Assembly (NCBI GenBank): GCA_016946835.1
Contig: JACVTC010000127.1
Location: 77,501-107,500 of the forward strand
Length of the DNA stretch: 30,000 nucleotides
Source of the DNA: Neocallimastix lanati (nom. inval.)
Lineage: Eukaryota; Neocallimastigomycota; Neocallimastigomycetes; Neocallimastigales; Neocallimastigaceae
Reading direction: 5' to 3'
A program made the position numbers and the translations under genes. A model generated the notes under the pieces. That model searched no databases, was not told where the DNA came from, and was given only the letters and a program-made list of their open reading frames with translations. How positions within the stretch are numbered: position 1 is the stretch's first letter; each line of letters opens with the position of its first letter. Positions 22,543-30,000 of this stretch are shown here, piece by piece.

Positions 22543-23632
22543 TTATTAAACTTTTATAAATATTAGATATATCGCTGTTAGACATATCGTTGTTACAGAT
22601 TATTCTCCATTAAAAAATCTTAAGAAACTTTCAGAATTGTAATTATTTTTTATATAATTTAATTTAATGGTTATATTTATAATAGTTATAATTAGTAATA
22701 ATAATAATAATAATAGTAATAATAATAAAATTCAATATATTTATTATTTATTTATAATTGGTTTAATTTATTTTTAAATAAAATGATTTTGATATTAGAT
22801 ATTTAAATGGTGATATAACTGATAAATTCCCAGATGAAATAGTTTCATCTGAAACATTAGAAGTATTGTTAGTATTATTTTATCTATTTTATTTAAATAG
22901 TTATTTAATTTTTATTAGTCATTATTGTATATTAATATCTTATAATGAAATAAAAAGTTAAAAAAAAAATTAAAAAAAATAAAAAAATTAAAAAAAAAAA
23001 AATAAATATATACACACATATATATATATTTTTATTATATTATAATATTAGATCTGTAAGTTTTAATAAGGAAGATCTTATTGATCAATCATTTAACTTT
23101 GAAAATCTTGACTTTTCAATGCCAAATTTAAAAAATTTGTAAGTATTATATATTTATGTATATATTGTTAATATTATATATATATATATATTTATATTTT
23201 TTAATAAATACAAAATATAACCAAAAATTTTAAATATAAAATATTATTAATGATTAGAACAATAAGTGGTGAAATGAAAGAAATCCCTGAAAAATTATTT
23301 AATCTTAAAAATCTTAGAAGTCTGTATGTAATTTATTTTTAACTGAAATATTGATATACAATAATTAAAGGAAATTTATAAAATAAATTAAAATCATTAA
23401 AAATATTACAATTTTGATTAAATATATATATATATATTTTTTAATGATATACGATTAAACTATTAATAATAAAATTTTTTATATTTATAATATTTTATGT
23501 ATTTATTTTATTTATAATTATTTATTATAGTGTTTTAACTGGTAATAAGATAAAGAAAATTCCAGAAAAGATTGTAAACCTTAAAAATCTTGATACTCTG
23601 TAAGTTTTTTTTATATATAATTAATTATATTA

Positions 23633-23691
<59 letters not shown>

Positions 23692-25525
23692 TATTATAAA
23701 TAAAGAAAAGCTCTAATTAAAAAAATTTTAAATATTATGTTTTAATGAATTGACACATTAATGAAAAATATATAAAACCTTTTTTTTTTTTTTTTTTTAT
23801 TCTTCCTCTCCTACAGTAACATAAGTAATAGTAAAATTACAGAAATTCCTGAATTTTTAGCAAATCTTAAAAATCTTGATACTCTGTAAGTAAATATATT
23901 TAACTTTAAATATTATAATTTGATTTAATATTTATTATATAATATTTCAGAATTAATAATTTTTATTTAAAATAATTTTAAATTCTTAACCTTTTTTTTT
24001 TTTTTTTTATTTTTTTTAAAAAAAAAAAAAAAAAAAATAGTATATTTGCTAATGATGATATTAAAGAAATTCCTGAATTTTTGAATTCCTTATCTCATCT
24101 TAGATACATGTAAGTTTTTTTTTTTTTTTATAAAATATTTTAAAATTATATATATATTATTATATTATTCTATAGAATAAATAATATTAATATATTATTG
24201 ATTTTTTTTTTTTATTAAATTTTACTTATTTCAATATTTAAACGAATAATTTAAAATTGAATAATTTATTAATAAAAATACTAATTTTTTATTTTTATTT
24301 TTATTTTTTTTTTTTTCATTTTTTATTTTTATTTTATTTTATTTTATTTTATTTTTTTTATTTTATTTTATTTTATTTTTTTTTATTTTATTTTATTTTT
24401 TTTTATTTTTATTTTTATTTTATATATTTTTTTTTTTATTTTTAATTTTTTTTTAATTACTATTATTATTTTTATTATTTAAAAAAAAAAAAAAAAATAT
24501 ATATTAAAAAAAAAATTAAAAATTAAAAAAGAGATTTAAGTAATAATATGAATTTGAAAGGAAAAACTTTAACTAATGATCATTTAGAATATTGTAATTA
24601 CTACAGTGAAAATGGAAATAAAAATAATTATGTATGTAAATCTAAGGATATGAAATGTTTTTATAATGTCATTGAATCTGATTCAGAAGAATTTACCCCA
24701 TCTTATAAATCTTGTTCTTCCAAAACCACCACAACCAAAAAAAACCCTTCTACTTCCTCCACTAAAACAAAAACTTCTTCTACTAAAACTTCTTCAGTTA
24801 CTTCTACTAATGGTCATTGTGGAAAAAAATATGGAAAATGTCCATTTGGTGAATGTTGTAGTAAGTATGGTTATTGTGGAACCAGTGATAAGCATTGTGG
24901 CTCCGGATGTCAATCTGAATTTGGAGAATGTGGAACAGTAAAAATTTCTACCAATGGTAAATGTGGTGGTAAAGACGGAAAATGTCCATCGGGTGAATGT
25001 TGTAGTAAGTATGGTTATTGTGGTACCAGTGATAAGCATTGTGGTTCCGGATGTCAATCTGAATTTGGACATTGTAATGTTACTAAAACTACTACTAAAA
25101 CTACTACTAAAAGTACTACTAAAAAAACTACTACTAAAACTACTACTACTAAAAAAACTACTACCACTAAAAAAACTACTACTAAAACGACCAAAAAAAC
25201 GACTACTAAAACTAAGACTTCTTCAACTAAAACTTCTACAGTTACTTCAACCAATGGTCGTTGCGGAAGTAAATATGGAAAATGTCCTTCCGGAAAATGT
25301 TGTAGTAAGTATGGTTACTGTGGCACCAGTAGTGATTATTGTGGCTCCGGATGTCAATCTGAATTTGGAGAATGTGTAACCATAAAAATTTCTACTAATG
25401 GTAAATGTGGTGGTAAAGACGGAAAATGTCCATCGGGTGAATGTTGTAGTAAGTATGGTTATTGTGGTACCAGTGATAAGCATTGTGGCTCCGGATGTCA
25501 ATCTGAATTTGGCAAATGTAAATAA
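19826..25525 (+). CDS. secreted leucine-rich-repeat protein with four CBM18 chitin-binding domains, 18 exons
   Basis: My splice model gives 757 residues. Exons: 19826-19968, 20126-20197, 20345-20422, 20601-20675, 20972-21046, 21247-21309, 21470-21532, 21850-21927, 22190-22246, 22364-22438, 22567-22638, 22799-22867, 23052-23138, 23258-23323, 23531-23599, 23817-23885, 24041-24109, 24532-25525. All introns are phase 2 with GT-AG ends. Residues 1-22 form a signal peptide ([20 protein letters not shown]). Residues 48-435 are LRR-like units, one per exon, degenerate at first and canonical in exons 14-17 ([20 protein letters not shown]). Then come a Cys-containing segment, Thr/Lys linkers and CBM18 domains at 523-560, 571-608, 671-708 and 719-756, each with eight Cys. 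The in-frame ATG at 19754 was rejected because it would bury the signal peptide behind a lysine run. CBM18 binds chitin or GlcNAc; the LRR ligand is unknown. Likely extracellular or wall-associated. Confidence 0.85.
20690..20935 (+). repeat. 55-bp tandem repeat, four copies, inside intron 4
   Basis: Units start AAAATATAATTTATATATTA at 20718, 20773, 20828 and 20883, exactly 55 bp apart and essentially identical. They account for most of this 296-base intron, so intron length here has grown by tandem duplication. Confidence 0.9.
23640..23689 (+). repeat. 50-base A tract inside intron 15
   Basis: An unbroken A run in the transcribed strand, 40 bases after the donor. A T tract (about 23780-23798) occupies the polypyrimidine region of the same intron, so the pre-mRNA could pair A with U within the intron. 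Confidence 0.9.
24750..25519 (+). repeat. duplicated [Thr/Lys linker + CBM18 pair] module
   Basis: Linker plus domains 1-2 (about 24765-25075) and linker plus domains 3-4 (about 25200-25519) are copies. Both linkers end [10 protein letters not shown](S/T)VTSTNG before the first Cys, and domains 2 and 4 are almost identical at nucleotide level over about 120 bases (two differences seen). Domains 1, 2 and 4 have KHCG where domain 3 has the commoner aromatic DYCG. Between the pairs lies an expanded KTTT-rich stretch (residues about 611-655). G+C is clearly higher than in the LRR exons. Confidence 0.85.
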
Positions 25526-25995
25526 AGGAGAAGTGTGTGAAAATAAAGTAACTTAAAAAGAAAAAAAAAAAAAATTAACATTAAAATTAAAAAAAAAAAA
25601 AAATTAAATAAATAAAAAAAAAAAAAAAAGGGAGAAGAAGAAGAATAAAAAAGAAAGAAAAGAAAATATCTATTAATAGAAATTATCATATAATTTTATT
25701 AAATCTAATTAAATTAAATTTTTATTTTATTATTATATAAATTTTTTATAATTAACTTTTTTAAAAATATCAATATTATAAAAAAAAAAACATTATTATT
25801 TATAGTATATAAATATTATTTATTTATAAAAATATTCATTTTTTTTTTTTAAAAAAAATATTATTAATTTATAAAATATTAAAAAATATTAAAATATTAC
25901 TTATCATAAAATATTCTTATAAAAAAAAAAAAAATACTTTATTAAAAAAAAAAAAAAAAAAAATATAGTCCTTTTTTTTTTTTTTTTTTTATTAT

Positions 25996-26033
<38 letters not shown>

Positions 26034-26417
26034 CTTTATACATATAAATATTCTTCTTTCTTTTTTTTTTCTTTTAATTAACATTTTATTATTTTTATAT
26101 TTTTAATGATGAAACTAAATATTAAAATATTTTTTTTTTTTAATATTTAGTCACTTCTCTCTTTTTATTTTTTTATTTTTTTTTTTTATTTTATTATAAA
26201 TAGCTCAGAAAATAAAATCATCATCATCATGATGATCATCATAATAATTATAATATTTAATTATTAATAAATAAAAATATACTATTAATTATAATATTTT
26301 TTTTTTTTATTTTTATTTTTTTTTTTTTTTTATTGATATTATAATAAATTATTTAAACTATAAAATTTTAATTAATTAATAAATAAAAAAAAAAAATAAT
26401 AATAATTATAATAATTA

Positions 26418-26452
<35 letters not shown>

Positions 26453-26490
26453 AAAATGGGTTTATTGTGAAAAAAAAAAAAAAATGTTGT
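25526..26490. other. intergenic DNA after the LRR-CBM18 gene
   Basis: AATAAA occurs 15-20 bases after the stop and could serve as a poly(A) signal. The rest is A/T homopolymers (T tract near 26000-26033, A tract near 26420-26450), a 14-bp perfect stem with a T-rich loop (26114-26151) and a small palindromic ATCATCATCATGATGAT cluster near 26218-26240. No gene was seen. Confidence 0.5.
26114..26151. other. 14-bp inverted repeat with T-rich loop
   Basis: ACTAAATATTAAAA (26114-26127) pairs with its exact complement at 26138-26151 around a ten-base T-rich loop. It lies about 600 bases past the LRR-CBM18 stop; a role in 3'-end formation is possible but unsupported. Confidence 0.6.
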
Positions 26491-26769
26491 TTATTGATAA
26501 ATCATATTTTTTTTTTTTTTATTAAAATAAGATATACTTTTATTTATAACGTTAAAGAACCTATTGATAAATCATTTTTTTTTTTTTTTAATTAAAATAA
26601 GATATACTTTTATTTATAACGTTAAAGAACCTATTGATAAATTATATTTTTTTTATTAAAATAAGATATACTTTTATTTATAACGTTAAAGAACCTATTG
26701 ATAAATCATATTTTTTTTTTTTATTAAAATAAGATATACTTTTATTTATAACGTTAAAGAACCTATTGA
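26491..26769. repeat. 64-70 bp tandem repeat, four copies
   Basis: Each unit holds CTATTGATAAATCAT, a T run of variable length, then ATTAAAATAAGATATACTTT and TATTTATAACGTTAAAGAAC. Boundaries fall at about 26560, 26630, 26694 and 26762; nearly all variation is in the T run. No protein frame is conserved across the units. Confidence 0.9.
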
Positions 26770-26816
26770 ATTTTATAAAGTTTTTTTTTTTTTTTTTTTT
26801 TCTGTAATCATGATCT

Positions 26817-26845
26817 AGAAGAAAGAATTTTAAGAATTTCTTTCT
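26817..26845. other. imperfect palindrome AGAAAGAATT...AATTTCTTTCT
   Basis: Inverted arms of about ten bases surround TTAAG, in a short mixed-composition patch (26800-26880) that also reads GTTGGTGGTGGTAACTGTCT. It is on the 3' side of the - strand ankyrin gene. The patch itself gave no recognisable protein. Confidence 0.4.
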
Positions 26846-26977
26846 GTTGGTGGTGGTAACTGTCTTGAGAGATTATTTTTTTTTAAAAAAAAAAAAAATA
26901 AGAAAAAAAAAGATGGTGAAGAGTCTTTTCCTAATAAATGAATAAATAAAAACTCTGTATCTATTTGACTCTATTCC

Positions 26978-27008
<31 letters not shown>

Positions 27009-27029
27009 AAGGCAATCTTTTTTAATTGT

Positions 27030-29179
27030 TAATAATTAGTGAGGTATCTCTTTTATTAATATCCATATCTAAAAAATAAAATTATAATTATTTTTTTTTT
27101 TTTAAAAAAAAATTGTCAATTTTCACTTTAATTGTCTTCTTCTACATTTATCTCTGCTCCCCTCATGTTCAACTAAAAAAATATTTTACTATGGCTTCAT
27201 TTTTTCTTTTTCACATGAAATAATTAATGAGGTTTTTACTACTATCTTCATCTTTTTTTTCTTTATTGACATCTGCTCCATGTTCAATTAAATATTTTAC
27301 TATAGTTTTATTTCCATTTCTAAAAGAAATAAATAATGGGGATTCACCTTTTTAATTTTCTTTATTGACATCTGCTCCATGTTCAACTAAATATTTTACT
27401 ATGGCTTCATATTCATATTCACACGAAATAAATAATGGGGTTTTACCCCAATTATTTTCTTTATTTACATCTGCTCCATGTGCATCTAAATATTTTACTA
27501 TGGCTTCATATCCATATTTACACGAAATAAATAATGGTGTTTCACCGTTGTTATTTTTTTTATTTATATCTGCTTCATGTTCAACTAAATATTTTACTAT
27601 GGCTTCATATCCATATTCACACGAAATAAATAATGGTGCTTTACCATTGTTATTTTCTTTATTTACATCTGCTCCATGTGCATCTAAATATTTTACTATG
27701 GCATCATTTCCCTTTTCACATGAAATAATTAGAGGGGTTTTACCCCAATTATTTTCTTTATTTACATCTGCTCCATGTTCAACTAAATATTTTACTATGC
27801 CTTCATTTCCCTTTTCACATGAACTAATTAATGGGGTTTTACCGTCGTCATCTTCTTTATTTATATCTGCTCCATGTTCAACTAAATATTTTACTATGGC
27901 TTCATTTTCCTTTTCACATAAAATAATTAATGGGGTTTTACCATCTTCATCTTCTTTATTTACATCTGCTCCATGTTCAACTAAATATTTTATAATGGCT
28001 TCATATTCATATTCACACGAAATAAATAATGGTGTTTTACCTTTTTTATTTTCTTTATTTACATCTGCTCCATGTTCAATTAAATATTTTATTAGGACTT
28101 CATTTTTCTTTTCACATGAAATAAATAATGGTGTTTCATCTTCATAATTATTTTTATTTATATCTGCTCCATTATCAACTAGATATTTTACTATAGCTTC
28201 ATATTCATATTCACACGAAATAAATAAAGGTGTTTCACCGTTGTTATTTTCTTTATTTACATCTGCTCCATGTTCAACTAAATATTTCACTATGGCATCA
28301 TTTACCTTTTTACATGAAATAATTAAAGGGGTTTCACCTCTACAATTTCTTTTATTTATATCTGCTCCATGTTCAACTAAATATTTTACTATGCCTTCAT
28401 TTCCCTTTTCACATGAAATAATTAATGGAGTAGTATAAAAATCATTTTCTTTATTTACATCTGCCCCATGTTCAACTAAGCATTTTACTATGGCTTCATT
28501 TCCACTTTTACATGCAATAATTAATGGGGTTTTACCATATTCATTTTCCTCATTTTCCTCTGCTCCATGTTCAACTAAATATTTTACTATAGCAATTTTT
28601 TTCACAACTACATGCATTAATTAATGGTGTTTCACCAAAATCACCTTTTTCATTTATATTTATTCCATGTTCAAATAAAAATTCGACTTTGATACTATTT
28701 ATTTTTTTTTCTCTATTACATTCAATCAATAAATATTTTCCACAACCCCGTTGATAATATGAATCATTAATTAAAATTTTATATTTCTCATCAGAAATAT
28801 ATTGATTAAAATCCGGTATAGAAATATCTACTTTATTTTTATAATGAAATAATAATTGTTTAATAAATTCATTATCATATATTTTTATATGTTCAAAAAT
28901 AACATCAAGTAACCTATTACTAATATCATTCCTATTATTTTAATCATTTTTATTGTACTCATTAAATAATTTTTTAATTAGAAGCGAAGATATATTTATA
29001 TATTTTGAATAATATTTCATTATAAATTGAAAACGATCAATAGAAAGTATTGATCTAATATACATTTCATAAATAATGTCACATTTAATATTTTCATTAT
29101 TATTATTTATTAATTCTTCTACTTTTTCATAATCCTTACTATCTATAGCAGACACGAATGAATTAATATATTTGTCCAT
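27030..29179 (-). pseudogene. ankyrin-repeat protein gene, broken
   Basis: It starts at 29177-29179 with MDKYINSFVSAIDSKDYEKV and a helical N-terminal region. An in-frame TAA (28940-28942) is followed in the same frame by open sequence (NDISNRLLDVIFEHIKI...) up to the first ankyrin repeat. A run of seven A (28596-28602 as T on the + strand) shifts the frame; six A would join it to the 421-codon open stretch 27352-28617. That stretch carries about a dozen 33-residue repeats (VKYLVEHGADVNKEN, GKTPLIISCEKGNEA). A second in-frame TAA at 27352-27354 is followed by another good repeat, then by shifted remnants to about 27127 and a last scrap (DMDINKRDTSLII) near 27030-27066 beyond an A/T-rich insertion. 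Ankyrin arrays mediate protein binding; the partner is unknown. Either a young pseudogene or a gene with assembly errors. Confidence 0.8.
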
Positions 29180-29300
29180 TTTCTTTTTTAATAATTTTAT
29201 AATTTATTTTTCTTAGTATAATTATGTTTATATTTGATTATATAAACATTATATATTGGATTAACTCTTTCATTTCTTTTTTAATTCTTTTTTTTTTTTT
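29180..29300 (-). promoter_or_regulatory. upstream region of the ankyrin gene, conserved in the 16-kb copy
   Basis: The stretch from the ATG back to GAAAGAGTTAATCCAATATA is kept in the truncated copy at 16363-16475 with few changes, so the duplicated block included the promoter or 5' leader. No clear TATA or CCAAT element can be distinguished in such A/T-rich DNA. Confidence 0.45.
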
Positions 29301-29734
29301 ATTCTTATTTTTTATTTTATTTTTTTAAAAAAAAAAATAAAAATAAAGAAATTAATATAATTTAATAAAAATTTCATAGAATTATTTATATTTTTAATCA
29401 TTTCAAATCTTAAAAAATTCAATCATTGAAATAATATTATTAAATCATTATTTTTAATTCCATTTATTAAAAAAAATTTTTTAAATTTTTAAGAAATTAA
29501 TATTTTTAATGGACATAAATACTAATAACATTTTGTCGGTTATTATTAAATTATTTATATTACATACACATAATATTTTACATATAATTATTATATGTAA
29601 CATGCAATATTTATGTGTCACTACTACATATATACTAGCTCTATAATACTAAACTTAATTTCTGACATATTTTTTTAAAAATAAGTTTTTAAAATACAAA
29701 TCAATATTAATAATTAAATATTATTTTCATTAAT
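29301..29734. other. AT-rich intergenic DNA, no gene seen
   Basis: Contains a short inverted-repeat-rich patch (ATTTTACATATAATTATTATATGTAA near 29574-29600). No protein-like frame in either direction. Confidence 0.5.
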
Positions 29735-29875
29735 TTTAATTATTTCTTTTTTTACTAATTTAAATTGACATTAAATCTATATTTTTATATATAAAGAAAT
29801 TTATATTAACAAACTCTAAAATTATTTTAATTGTATCTATATTTATTTTTTATTTTACTTTTTTATTTTATTTTA
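29735..29875 (+). repeat. dispersed repeat matching 9665-9795 in reverse complement
   Basis: ACTAATTTAAATTGACATTAA (29754-29774) and the following TATTTTTATATATAAAGAAA and AATTGTATC segments match the reverse complement of the sequence just past the Pol stop of element 2. One 15-20 base gap separates the copies. It may be a solo LTR or 3' element fragment of the same family. Confidence 0.6.
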
Positions 29876-30000
29876 TGTTTTTAATATTTCAATAAATAAT
29901 TAAAAATAATAATAATAATACTAATAATAATAAATAAAAAAAAAATAATTAATTAAAGGCAATAATAATAATAAATAGTAGAATATAAATATGAATTAAT

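Noticed and set aside
24257-24445. Phe/Tyr-rich 62-codon frame
   Set aside because: Lies entirely within intron 17 and is built from T runs.
24794-25501. Antisense and alternate-frame repeats across the CBM18 exon
   Set aside because: Shadows of the repetitive cysteine domains and Thr/Lys linkers.
27365-28438. Antisense open frames with repeated TSAPCSTKYFTMAS
   Set aside because: Mirror image of the 99-base ankyrin repeats on the other strand; no independent protein family.
28940-28942. TAA as a reassigned sense codon
   Set aside because: The only intact-looking gene here ends in TAA, and other lesions in the ankyrin gene point to decay or sequence error.

Overview
The window looks like nuclear DNA of an anaerobic gut fungus (Neocallimastigomycota, Piromyces/Neocallimastix type). 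The reasons are extreme A+T richness, many homopolymer and ATT-type repeats, a secreted protein with four hevein-like CBM18 domains of the form [11 protein letters not shown]...[10 protein letters not shown], an ankyrin protein of the VKYLVEHGADVNKEN type, and Ty1/copia elements. The assignment rests on family resemblance recalled from memory, not on a search.

Layout. 1-3787: low-complexity intergenic DNA with one coding-like island (about 2460-2560). 3788-8320: a dead, internally deleted Ty1/copia element on the + strand. 9082-9214: a tiny ankyrin fossil (+), followed by a (TTA)n array. About 9660-14984: a second, much more complete Ty1/copia element on the - strand with all gag-pol domains but many frameshifts and a long polyasparagine insert. 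15216-15580: a perfect 40-bp minisatellite. 16288-16475: a truncated copy of the 5' leader and start of the ankyrin gene found at 29 kb. 16478-17695 and 18027-18236: 7-bp arrays in opposite orientation. 19826-25525: the only gene that looks intact, an 18-exon gene for a secreted leucine-rich-repeat plus CBM18 protein of 757 residues (my splice model). 25526-27020: intergenic, with a 64-70 bp repeat. 27030-29179: an ankyrin-repeat gene on the - strand, nearly complete but broken at several points. 29300-30000: intergenic with a dispersed repeat shared with the flank of the second element.

Main observation. In the LRR-CBM18 gene, all 17 introns are phase 2 and each of the 16 internal exons carries one LRR-like unit of 19-29 residues. 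The units follow a three-exon A-B-C cycle before switching to canonical LRRs. Fourteen of the 17 donors put a TAA stop in frame immediately after the exon, so any exon skipping keeps frame while most intron retention terminates at once. The C-terminus carries a duplicated [Thr/Lys linker + two CBM18] module, so the product is a secreted candidate chitin or GlcNAc binder with an LRR scaffold.

Second observation. Both copia elements share an AGATTAAGAGTCTC block just after the 5' LTR. It is complementary to the anticodon arm of tRNA-Lys(CUU), which implies priming by a 5' half-tRNA as in Drosophila copia.
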